DNA from: Advenella sp048381675
Lineage (GTDB): Bacteria > Pseudomonadota > Gammaproteobacteria > Burkholderiales > Burkholderiaceae_B
DNA: 64,000 nt
Direction of reading: 5' to 3'
NCBI RefSeq assembly: GCF_048381675.1
Contig: NZ_JBLWIS010000005.1
Location: 62,001-126,000 of the forward strand
Made by a program: the position numbers and the translations under genes. Positions 24,339 through 31,844 of this stretch are shown here, in pieces. Positions within the stretch are counted from its first letter, which is position 1; every line of letters starts with the position of its first letter. The notes under the pieces are model-generated. The model saw only the letters and a program-made list of their open reading frames with translations, had not been told where the DNA came from and made no database searches.

Positions 24339-24904
24339 ACCTGCAGTTTCTCGATAGCCAGCAAATAAGGAGGATTATTCTTCTGGTTGATGAACTGGTA
24401 GCGCAACACCTGAAAATACTGCTGGTCCAGACCGGTTACCAAAGCCTCAATGGCTTCCTGCTCTATTCTGCCTGGCTCATGGCCCGGGTAAATAACCAGC
24501 AATAACAAACCATGCTGCCGCAACAATGCCAGGCCCTGGGTAATGGCGGCCAGCGTGGTATCCGGTTGGGTAGTCAGCGCCTTGTTGCCACCCGGCAAAT
24601 AGCCCAGATTAAAAATCACCGCCGACAAGGCCTGCCGCACATGCTTATGCATGTGCTGATGGCCTTCGCAAATCAACGCAACCTGATCATCCAAGCTGGC
24701 TGCCTGCAGGCGACGCCGTGTTTTATGCAAGGCCCGCTCCTGTATATCAAACGCATACACCTTGCCGCTGCCCCCCACACATTGGGCCAGCACCACCGTA
24801 TCATGTCCGTTACCCATGGTGGCATCTACCGCCACATCACCCGGCTGCACCACCTGTCTTAAGAGCTGATGGGCAAAGGAAAGGACAGGCACTAACTGGG
24901 TCAT
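24335..24904 (-). CDS. SAM-dependent methyltransferase, rRNA_methylase/YtqB (MnmM-like) family
   Basis: A 189-residue Rossmann methyltransferase. Motif I is AVDATMGNGHDTVVLA (residues 24-40) and the family-specific block is VIFNLGYLPGGNK. The Bacillus relative YtqB/MnmM methylates nm5s2U34 in tRNA. Here the activity is inferred only from family. It starts 34 bp from the gntR stop, on the same strand, but the two functions look unrelated. The convergent hypothetical gene overlaps it by 4 bp. Confidence 0.8.
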   Translation of the reverse strand: MTQLVPVLSFAHQLLRQVVQPGDVAVDATMGNGHDTVVLAQCVGGSGKVYAFDIQERALHKTRRRLQAASLDDQVALICEGHQHMHKHVRQALSAVIFNLGYLPGGNKALTTQPDTTLAAITQGLALLRQHGLLLLVIYPGHEPGRIEQEAIEALVTGLDQQYFQVLRYQFINQKNNPPYLLAIEKLQV

Positions 24905-24938
24905 GGCAGGATAAATAACGAGAATGATTGAAAAGCGG

Positions 24939-25724
24939 TTACTTTAGCACGCGCTGAAAGTTTTTCACCTGAATCTTGTTTTCCAACGAAGCATCAACGG
25001 CAATATCAAACACCACTTTGTCTTCACGGTGCCAAGCGGTAAACCACTCCATTGGTAAACCGTGCTGGTCATAGTAACTGGCCTGCAATTGCAATAAAGG
25101 GCTATTGTTTTTAACCTGCAGGTAAGCCGCCAGTTTTTTATCAGCGGCAACAATCTGAATCTGGTTTCTTCCCTGTTCAGGTTTACGATTGAACTGTTTG
25201 TGTAGCTGCTGGTGCAACGAATCATTAGTCAGGTCCGCCTGCGTCAAGGTGTTAAATTCAATAGGCAACCAGGTTTGCACATAAGAGATGGGCTCTTCAT
25301 TGATATAACGCAGCCGCTCAAGCAATAACCCATCCGGAGCCCCGTAAAACCCGGCCACGGCATCGGGAAACACGCCTTTTTCCAAACGCAAGACTTCGGT
25401 TCTGAGCGTTACTCCCTTGTCTTCAAGCTGGGAGTGAAGACTGAGGGAGTTTTGCAAATTACGCCGGTGCTTGACGCGAGGCGCAACCACCGACGTGCGT
25501 CCCGCCTGTTTAAGGATATAACCATCCTCAACCAGAATCGCCAGGGCCTGGCGCACCACACTGCGGGCCACATTAAAGTGTGCGCTCAAGGCATTTTCGC
25601 TGGGAATCGCACTGCCAGGTGGCAATTGATTATTGGTAATAGCCTGTTTCAGGCTTTGCACCACCTGCTTGTACAACGCATTTTTGCCTTTATTTTCGTC
25701 TGAAAGTTTTTCCAGATACAGCAC
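24939..25724 (-). CDS. GntR/HutC-family transcriptional regulator with UTRA domain
   Basis: A 261-residue regulator. An N-terminal GntR winged helix (ALYKQVVQSLKQAI through PSENALSAHFNVARSVVRQAL) is followed by a UTRA ligand domain (from about residue 95, with LLLERLRYINEEPISYVQTW). The start is a GTG at 25724, placed by an excellent GGAGG; the frame continues upstream into pdxA2 without a site. It is the last gene of the acid-sugar operon, which it probably represses. Candidate operators are the paired palindromes at 29129-29153. Confidence 0.88.
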   Translation of the reverse strand: MLYLEKLSDENKGKNALYKQVVQSLKQAITNNQLPPGSAIPSENALSAHFNVARSVVRQALAILVEDGYILKQAGRTSVVAPRVKHRRNLQNSLSLHSQLEDKGVTLRTEVLRLEKGVFPDAVAGFYGAPDGLLLERLRYINEEPISYVQTWLPIEFNTLTQADLTNDSLHQQLHKQFNRKPEQGRNQIQIVAADKKLAAYLQVKNNSPLLQLQASYYDQHGLPMEWFTAWHREDKVVFDIAVDASLENKIQVKNFQRVLK

Positions 25725-25743
25725 GATTCCTCCGGTAATTGAT

Positions 25744-26784
25744 TTAAGCCTCGGTGCGGGAGGCGGCTTCCCAAACGGTTGACCAGCCCAGGGACAGGCT
25801 GGCGGCACGTTCTGCAGCCAGTATCAGGCTGTCTTCGCGTGCAATATTTTTACCGGCAATATCAAATGCCGTACCGTGATCAACCGAAACACGCACCACC
25901 GGCAAGCCTACCGTAATATTCACGCCATCATCTCCGTAAACCGCCTTGAAGGGAGCATGACCCTGGTCATGATAACAGGCAACCAGGAATTTCCACTTGC
26001 CACGCACGGCCTGGGGCCAAAGTGCATCGGCCGGAATCGGACCCACAGCGTTAATGCCTGCCGCCCTTGCCTTTTCAATGGCAGGTGTCAGGATGGCACT
26101 ATCTTCGGTACCGAAAATATTGTTTTCTCCGGCATGGGGATTCAAACCGGCCACGGCAATCGGCTCATCCTGACGATTCAGGGCCTTGGAAAAGGCATGA
26201 ACCAGTTCAAGGATGTCATCCATGCGCTTGGGATTGGTGTCTTCAATGGCCTGACGCAGGGAAACGTGAGTGGTTGCATGAAACACATACAAATCACCGG
26301 CCGACAGCACCAGTGAATAGTTTTTCACCCCAAACTCATGGGCCAGCAGTTCGGTATGGCCGGGCCATTTGTATCCACCCAAATGCATGGCAGCCTTGTT
26401 CAGGGGGGCAGTCACGATGCCATCAACTTCGCCTTTACGGGCCAAGTCGCAGGCCTTCATCACAAACAATGCCGAACCGGCACCGGCCCGGGCATCCAGC
26501 TTGCCCAACTCAACGTCTTCCAGTGACGGGCCAACCTGAATCACTTCTATGGTGCCCGCTTCGTTGCTGGCCTGTGCCGGAGACTGGATCTCGCGCACCT
26601 TGCCGGCATCCACATTCAAACCTGCCGCCGCTTTGCGCAAGGCGGCCACATCACCAATCACCACAAATTTTGCTTTCTGCCTGAGTTCAGGGTGATTCAG
26701 CAACATCTTTGCCGTAATTTCAGGGCCAATACCGGCCACATCACCAACGGTTACCGCCAAAACGGGCAATCTTTTTTCACTCAT
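25744..26784 (-). CDS. pdxA2: 4-phospho-threonate-type dehydrogenase, PdxA2 family
   Basis: A 346-residue member of the PdxA (4-hydroxythreonine-4-phosphate dehydrogenase) family. Metal ligands are in KWPGHTELLA and the CYHDQGHAPFKAV block; TVGDVAGIGPEI opens the protein. In a DUF1537-kinase operon the PdxA2 branch oxidises a phosphorylated four-carbon acid sugar (D-threonate 4-phosphate in the characterised case), and the product decarboxylates to dihydroxyacetone phosphate. The gene overlaps the kinase stop by 4 nt, so it is translationally coupled to it. A housekeeping pdxA role is less likely in this setting. Confidence 0.88.
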   Translation of the reverse strand: MSEKRLPVLAVTVGDVAGIGPEITAKMLLNHPELRQKAKFVVIGDVAALRKAAAGLNVDAGKVREIQSPAQASNEAGTIEVIQVGPSLEDVELGKLDARAGAGSALFVMKACDLARKGEVDGIVTAPLNKAAMHLGGYKWPGHTELLAHEFGVKNYSLVLSAGDLYVFHATTHVSLRQAIEDTNPKRMDDILELVHAFSKALNRQDEPIAVAGLNPHAGENNIFGTEDSAILTPAIEKARAAGINAVGPIPADALWPQAVRGKWKFLVACYHDQGHAPFKAVYGDDGVNITVGLPVVRVSVDHGTAFDIAGKNIAREDSLILAAERAASLSLGWSTVWEAASRTEA

Positions 26785-27998
26785 TTAAATTTCCTTTCCA
26801 TCAGGTTTTCTGCCGCCTGAATCAATATGTCGTCGGCACCAAAACCGCCTGCTTTCGTTACAATAGGCATACCGGCATAATCGCCACCAATCAGGGTACC
26901 CAAGGGCACACCGCCAGAAACCTCATCAAGCAGACGAATGCCAGTTGCCTGCAAGGCTTTCATGACCTGTTCCGCACCGTCACCACCGGTTCCGATGATT
27001 CCTTTGACATTAAACGTATTGACAATATCCAGCGCAAACCGGGCAAGCCGCCATGCCACCATTTCAGGGGATAAACCGGGATACTGCCCCTCTGGCGCCA
27101 CAAGGGCCACGACCTGTTGGCCCTTCTGCAAAGCCTGGCGGCAACTGTCCAGCGCCTGGCTTTTCCAGTCATCAAAGGCCGCCTGATTATTCAAGACCTC
27201 AAGCGTGGGCAACATGACCAGGCCACCACGCTCTTGCAATACCCGCACTTGCCTGCGGGTGGCACTATGCTGGGAGGTCACGACAGCCAGCACAATCCCT
27301 TCCTGATCCATACGGTGGGCCCATGCTGCCGCCATGGCCATGGCCAGTCCGCCAGCACCAACGGGCAACGCCTGTTCACCCAAGAGCACAATGGCCCGGG
27401 CCAAACGTTTCAGATCCTGATTGGTGACGGCATCCACGACAACCGTATGACCACTTTGACGGATTTTTTCAGCCAGCGTTTCCGCCGTATCGCTTTGCTG
27501 TGGACTGATCAGAGTGCAGCCAAGCAGGCTGGGAATATGGCTTTGCGTAACGGGCGTAACCGGATCACTGCCTGCCGATGTTTCGGTTACGGGAACGCCA
27601 TTGACCAGCAACACGCCCGCTTCAACCGTTCTACCGGTTGCCGGAAAAGCGGGACAGACCACAGCCACCGCATTGTCATGCCAGTGTTGCCTTGCGGCGT
27701 CAATCTCTGCCAGAAACGGGCCACGTAAGGTAGAGTCGACCTTTTTGAATAAATAACGAACCCCATATGCCTTGAGCGTCCTGATTTCGCTGGCAACCGC
27801 CTGAGCGGCTGCCTCTGCCGCCAAGCCCCGGCTGTTACTGTTGATCGACACGACGTCAGCATGAATACCTGGCTGGGAAAAGGCTTCTTTGGAGCCCCCG
27901 ACATACAACTGGGTTTCCCAGCCGCAACGCACAAACTGTACGGCGGAATCACCCGCGCCGGTCAGATCATCGGCGATGATGGCTATTTCAGGTTTCAT
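26781..27998 (-). CDS. Four-carbon acid sugar kinase (DUF1537 family)
   Basis: A 405-residue kinase with the N-terminal substrate domain (IADDLTGAGDSAVQFV, residues 7-22) and the C-terminal nucleotide-binding domain (GGDGAEQVMKAL, VKAGGFGADDIL near the end). Characterised relatives phosphorylate D-threonate (DtnK), L-threonate or erythronate (OtnK/LtnK) in catabolism. Its neighbours, a PdxA2 and a KdgT-type permease, match the D-threonate pathway best. It overlaps both neighbours by 4 nt. Exact stereochemistry of the substrate is inference. Confidence 0.88.
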   Translation of the reverse strand: MKPEIAIIADDLTGAGDSAVQFVRCGWETQLYVGGSKEAFSQPGIHADVVSINSNSRGLAAEAAAQAVASEIRTLKAYGVRYLFKKVDSTLRGPFLAEIDAARQHWHDNAVAVVCPAFPATGRTVEAGVLLVNGVPVTETSAGSDPVTPVTQSHIPSLLGCTLISPQQSDTAETLAEKIRQSGHTVVVDAVTNQDLKRLARAIVLLGEQALPVGAGGLAMAMAAAWAHRMDQEGIVLAVVTSQHSATRRQVRVLQERGGLVMLPTLEVLNNQAAFDDWKSQALDSCRQALQKGQQVVALVAPEGQYPGLSPEMVAWRLARFALDIVNTFNVKGIIGTGGDGAEQVMKALQATGIRLLDEVSGGVPLGTLIGGDYAGMPIVTKAGGFGADDILIQAAENLMERKFK

Positions 27999-29023
27999 AA
28001 TTTAACGACACCGTCTGTTGCCAGGCCGTCATCGGCAATAATGGTGGCATCCTCTACCGGCTTCAGTTCAGCGGACTTTTTCAGGAACCAGGAAGCCAGC
28101 ACGGGCGCCATGATGGAACTGATCAACACACATGCGGCAACCTGTGCGGTCGCTGTTTCCACATACACCAGAAAACGCGGATCGGCAGCCGCCACGATGG
28201 CCGGTGTTGCAATGGCATTACCGGCGGTAGTACCCGCGGCAAAGCCGATACCGCTTTTGCCACCACGTTTCAACACGTATTTATAGCCCAGATAAACCAG
28301 GAAGCCGGTGATGGGGCTGATCAGGAAGCCAAGAACAATACCTGTCATGCCACCGCTGACAATCGCACTCAGGTTAATGCCGGTACCCAGGGAAAAAGCG
28401 AAAAACGGAATCACGATATTAGGCACCGGCTCCAGCGTTTTACGCCACTGCACGTCCAGATTACCCACAATCACACCCAGAATGAACGGTACCAGGGCAG
28501 CCACCAGCGCAATCACGGGAATGTCGCCCAGGCCGGATGCACCCAAGAACAACAGGCTGAAGAACGGGCCATCATTAACCGCACTGGCAACATATGCGCC
28601 GCGGTCACGGTTATCACCATACTGCCCGGTATAGGCCAGCCACAGGCCGCCATTGCTGTTATCAAAGGCGGCCAGCAGGGCAAGAACGGATACCCCCAAA
28701 ATACCATCAAGACCCACAAACGTACCCAGCAATACAATCAGGCTGGCAGGAATAATGGTTTTACAAAAAAGAATCGTGCCTGCCGTGGCCAGAATGGGGC
28801 CACCGGTACGCATATTGACCTGGGTGCCCGTGGCAAAAATCAGCAAGGCAATAAATGGCATTGCACTGTTTTTAAACAAGGCCGTTGTAAAACTGCCAAT
28901 ACCCAACACCTCGGGTGCAAAGGTGCCAAGAATGGAACCCAAAATCAGAGGGACAAGCATTAACCCTCCAGGGATCTTAAGCATTGTCTTGAACATAGGA
29001 AATGTGGAACGCTCTTGTGTCAT
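27995..29023 (-). CDS. 2-keto-3-deoxygluconate permease family transporter (KdgT-like)
   Basis: A 342-residue inner-membrane carrier with about ten hydrophobic segments. It shows the KdgT blocks LKIPGGLMLVPLILGS near the N-terminus and AALLAAFDNSNGGLW in the middle. KdgT imports 2-keto-3-deoxygluconate by proton symport in enterobacteria; in this operon it more likely imports the four-carbon acid sugar used by the kinase. It is the promoter-proximal gene of kdgT-kinase-pdxA2-gntR, and the palindromes about 100 bp upstream are probable operators. Confidence 0.85.
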   Translation of the reverse strand: MTQERSTFPMFKTMLKIPGGLMLVPLILGSILGTFAPEVLGIGSFTTALFKNSAMPFIALLIFATGTQVNMRTGGPILATAGTILFCKTIIPASLIVLLGTFVGLDGILGVSVLALLAAFDNSNGGLWLAYTGQYGDNRDRGAYVASAVNDGPFFSLLFLGASGLGDIPVIALVAALVPFILGVIVGNLDVQWRKTLEPVPNIVIPFFAFSLGTGINLSAIVSGGMTGIVLGFLISPITGFLVYLGYKYVLKRGGKSGIGFAAGTTAGNAIATPAIVAAADPRFLVYVETATAQVAACVLISSIMAPVLASWFLKKSAELKPVEDATIIADDGLATDGVVKL

Positions 29024-29123
29024 TTACCGACCCAGCCTTACTTGGTTTAAGAATATGAATTTACTTGGTGAATAAACATGAAATCCGACCGCTCATGACT
29101 GGCCACCCATGGCTTGCTGAACT

Positions 29124-29158
29124 CCATCCTGTACGCACAGGCTGTACGTACAGGATGG
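29124..29158. promoter_or_regulatory. Probable GntR operator pair upstream of the acid-sugar operon
   Basis: Two tandem palindromes lie head to tail: CTGTACGCACAG (29129-29140, one mismatch) and CTGTACGTACAG (29142-29153, perfect), 13 bp apart start to start. Together they form a larger inverted repeat with arms CCATCCTGTACG (29124-29135) and CGTACAGGATGG (29147-29158). TGTACGTACA fits the general GntR/HutC operator pattern. The kdgT start is about 100 bp away. Binding by the operon's own GntR protein is inference. Confidence 0.65.
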
Positions 29159-29332
29159 GATTATTCTACTTTGTCATAAAATTGTCAACAACAAATTTAA
29201 TTTGTAAAACCAATGACTTACCAGCTCAACAGAAAAAACCAGAATTATGAAATATTGCTTTGCTGACTATATTTCTACCAAATCCAGTTTTTTTCCTGCC
29301 TGTAAAAAACGGATCTCTTAAATTAAGTTTTA

Positions 29333-29346
29333 TTGATTTTAATCAA
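29333..29346. promoter_or_regulatory. FNR/Anr box
   Basis: TTGATTTTAATCAA is a perfect match to the FNR/Anr consensus TTGATnnnnATCAA. Its centre is about 90 bp upstream of the start codon of the small exported protein and about 57 bp from the centre of the Fur box. If it acts at -41.5, transcription would start near 29381, just before the Fur box. Confidence 0.75.
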
Positions 29347-29386
29347 AACAATCTTCAGAAAGGTTCAATAGCATATCAATATAGTT

Positions 29387-29405
29387 GATAATGATTCTCA
29401 TTATC
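29387..29405. promoter_or_regulatory. Fur box
   Basis: GATAATGATTCTCATTATC is a 19-bp palindrome (8-bp arms, both perfect) that differs from the classical Fur consensus only in the middle bases. It ends 23 bp before the start codon of the downstream gene, so Fur-Fe(II) would block transcription from the promoter. Confidence 0.88.
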
Positions 29406-29428
29406 TTCTCAAAACAAGAAGGATTTTT

Positions 29429-29800
29429 ATGAAAAAACTATTGAAGACAGCAGTACTGGGCTTTGGGTTGATGCTTTCCACCGGTGCGCTGGCAAACGAG
29501 CGGGCTCCCCACTTCAAAGGAGAACCCTCCGAAACCTTGGCCCAGGCTGTTGCCAACTTTTCAGAATACAATCAAAAGCTCAGCGGCATACTTGAACAGG
29601 ACCTGACAGCTGAAAACATGGCCAAAATCCACCAGTTAACCTACACCATAGAAAATGCCATTGCAAAAATCAAAGAAGAAGTAGATACCATGGCCGACAA
29701 CCTGGAAGCAGTGCACATTGCTTCGGAAACCATGGATACCAATACGGCAAAAACCAAAGGTAAAGCCTATCTGGAAGCGGCAGGCACATTGGTCAAATAA
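29429..29800 (+). CDS. Small exported protein, DUF6746-like, iron and oxygen controlled
   Basis: A 123-residue protein with a Sec signal peptide (KKLLKTAVLGFGLMLSTGALA, cleavage before NERAPH) and a mature, largely helical domain of about 100 residues. PHFKGEPSETLAQAVANFSE and HQLTYTIENAIAKI match what I recall of the DUF6746 family of periplasmic proteins; function unknown. AGAAGGA precedes the ATG. A perfect Fur box and a perfect FNR box lie upstream, so expression should rise in low iron and respond to oxygen. An IS-end-like hairpin terminator follows, shared with the convergent hydrolase gene. Confidence 0.8.
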   Translation: MKKLLKTAVLGFGLMLSTGALANERAPHFKGEPSETLAQAVANFSEYNQKLSGILEQDLTAENMAKIHQLTYTIENAIAKIKEEVDTMADNLEAVHIASETMDTNTAKTKGKAYLEAAGTLVK

Positions 29801-29839
29801 ATGGCGTGGCTTATCGCGCACTTGAACAATATTAAAAAA

Positions 29840-29875
29840 CCCCAAAAAACTGAAAACATGTCCAGTTTTTTGGGG
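29840..29875. terminator. Bidirectional terminator derived from an insertion-sequence end
   Basis: CCCCAAAAAACTG (29840-29852) pairs perfectly with CAGTTTTTTGGGG (29863-29875), 13 bp around a 10-nt loop. Read on the minus strand it begins CTGACCCCAAAAAACTGG, very close to the element at 18218 (CTGACCCCAAAAAGTTGG). It lies between convergent genes and has an A run on the left and T run on the minus-strand side. Confidence 0.75.
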
Positions 29876-29936
29876 TCAGGCCAAAAGCGTATCCGGAGAA
29901 AACCGGATATCTAAGCACCTGTGCTACTGCACGGTG

Positions 29937-30938
29937 CTATTTGCCAGCACCCGCTGACAAAAAGGCAAATGGCTGGGCTTGTTCAAAAGAGGACGAGACT
30001 TCGCCTGCATACACCTTGCTTGCCATGGGTCCCAAATCCAGCTTCAGGGCTTTGGATGGATCCATGCCAAAATCGATTTTTTTCAGGTCTACCCAAAAAG
30101 TGTTGGGACTGAACGCCGATTCAAAAAAATAATTCAAATGTTTGTGATCAACCACGGTTCGCCAGCGGGTTGACGATATGTTCGGCTCTGTTTCAGAAGC
30201 AATACCATAAGGCACCGAAACATTCCGGATGACCCCAAACATACTGGCCAAGGAGTCGGCAATCGGCGCTTTTTGCGGGATGGCATCCACATAAAACGAA
30301 GCACGCACGAAACGGTCCGCCGCCCGATTGGTACCCGGCAACATCACGGTGCCGCCAATTTGTTTCCAGTAAGCGTTAAGCGCCAGCTGATCATTAAATG
30401 TGGGAGAGTTGGTCATGACCTGATATTTCCGGTCATGGTGAATCACCTGCTTGCCACCAATATATTCAATAATGGCGCTGTCTCCGGAGGCATCCGACAA
30501 CGAAAGATGCAAAGTCGCCAGACGGCCCTGCCCCGGAACCTGATCGGTGACCAGGGTAAAGGGTTCTTTTTCCAGTGCTTTGACGGCCTCATCGACCGTG
30601 GCGAAACTATCCAGCATGTATTGCGCCCACAGGGAAATGTTCAAGCCGGGTTTGCTTTCCGGCGTAAATGCCGGGTATTCTGATTCGACCAGCCACAACA
30701 GGTTAACTGCCAGGCCTTTTTCATTGAGCCCGTCAGTGGTGGCAATATCATAACCCGTGGCAACCAGACTGCCATACTTGGACTCCCAGGAAAGAGAGTT
30801 TGCGCCTGCCTGCCCTTCCCGTTTCACCCCACGGGGCAATGCCCATAGATTGGTGCCCAAATCCATTTTCCAGTCCATTGAGCGAGCAGTAATAATCTGC
30901 TGCTCTTCGCCCAAATAAACCACTCGTGTACATGCCAT
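29937..30938 (-). CDS. Choloylglycine hydrolase family protein (linear amide C-N hydrolase), signal peptide out of frame
   Basis: A 333-residue Ntn-hydrolase closely similar to the paralogue at 31845-32912. The annotated frame begins MACTRVVYLG, with the catalytic Cys at position 3; these enzymes need that Cys at the mature N-terminus. The sequence upstream (30939-30990) would encode MKRSFDFKVIIFGIILAMA directly before Cys if one T were removed from a run of five T (complement of 30976-30980), so the export signal appears lost by a single-base frameshift. RSMDW and the GTNRAADRFVR block are present. Substrate may be penicillin V, acyl-homoserine lactone or another amide; not determinable. Confidence 0.8.
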   Translation of the reverse strand: MACTRVVYLGEEQQIITARSMDWKMDLGTNLWALPRGVKREGQAGANSLSWESKYGSLVATGYDIATTDGLNEKGLAVNLLWLVESEYPAFTPESKPGLNISLWAQYMLDSFATVDEAVKALEKEPFTLVTDQVPGQGRLATLHLSLSDASGDSAIIEYIGGKQVIHHDRKYQVMTNSPTFNDQLALNAYWKQIGGTVMLPGTNRAADRFVRASFYVDAIPQKAPIADSLASMFGVIRNVSVPYGIASETEPNISSTRWRTVVDHKHLNYFFESAFSPNTFWVDLKKIDFGMDPSKALKLDLGPMASKVYAGEVSSSFEQAQPFAFLSAGAGK

Positions 30939-31014
30939 AGCTAGTATTATTCCAAATATAATTACTTTAAAATCAAAAAGATCGCTTCATTCTTGAACCA
31001 GTACATGGCCAGTC

Positions 31015-31776
31015 TCAAAATTTCCAGGTAAAACCAAAAAATGGCCCTGTCAATTTTGTGTCAATTCGCATTCCCTTATCCTTATAATCGAGGTCAAGAT
31101 GACGATATCCAGTTGAAACATAGATGTTTTCATTCACTTGATAATTGACGCTGAGGGCAAACTGCTTGGTCAGCTCAGAACCCACTCCAAAGCCGCCAAC
31201 ATCAGCATATCCCAGCATGGACCAGCTTGGACTAAGACTGAAATTAACACGCACTGCGACCACCGGATCAATAAAATTATGGGTGCTGGACCGCTGTTCA
31301 CCAATCACCGGAACACTCAGAGAAGCGCGCGTATGCCAAACCCGTGCACCCGCCATGACATCAAGTGCCATGGATGAATCCTCAATGGCACGGTACCCGC
31401 CGAGTAACGTAAGCGATGCCATGCGCATCTTGGCCTTGGCTGAAACACCCGGAGAAACCGTGCCTTTCTTGGAAAGGCTGGAATACAACAGGTCTCCTGC
31501 CAGAACGAACCGCTCTTTTCTTGCAAATCCGTTAATAAAAAAAGCGGCATCCAGGTCTTTTAATGTTTCTGAAAAGGAACGGTCAAATGAAATGGTGGGT
31601 GCCCCGGAAACAGGCTTGACATGCCCCCCCACCCCGGTTGCCCAGACATAAGGGGTAATTTGCCCCTGCCAACCAGCATCCTGGGCATTAACGATTGATG
31701 GGGCAAAGACGCAGGCAAAGATTGAAATGCAAGCATCGCGTTTTCGCAAGTAGCGCCTTTGATAAAATTTAGACAT
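31015..31776 (-). CDS. Outer-membrane beta-barrel protein, function unknown
   Basis: A 253-residue protein. An N-terminal signal (CISIFACVFAPSIVNA) is followed by alternating hydrophobic strands and ends in ...GFTWKF, with the C-terminal Phe typical of BAM-inserted barrels. The mature start GWQGQITPYVWATGVGG resembles a family of small porin-like proteins around 220-250 residues. It lies between the two choloylglycine hydrolase paralogues, 25 bp from the putative upstream ATG of one and 69 bp from the stop of the other, so it may be co-transcribed with them. No ligand can be named. Confidence 0.75.
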   Translation of the reverse strand: MSKFYQRRYLRKRDACISIFACVFAPSIVNAQDAGWQGQITPYVWATGVGGHVKPVSGAPTISFDRSFSETLKDLDAAFFINGFARKERFVLAGDLLYSSLSKKGTVSPGVSAKAKMRMASLTLLGGYRAIEDSSMALDVMAGARVWHTRASLSVPVIGEQRSSTHNFIDPVVAVRVNFSLSPSWSMLGYADVGGFGVGSELTKQFALSVNYQVNENIYVSTGYRHLDLDYKDKGMRIDTKLTGPFFGFTWKF

Positions 31777-31844
31777 TAATATATTCTCTGTGATTTTTAT
31801 AAAACATGTCGCAATATGCTAATTTATATCCCGAATTGACATAA

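Noticed and set aside
25744..26784. Housekeeping pdxA for vitamin B6 synthesis
   Set aside because: Translational coupling to a DUF1537 kinase and KdgT-type carrier points to the catabolic PdxA2 branch; a second pdxA would be expected elsewhere in the genome.
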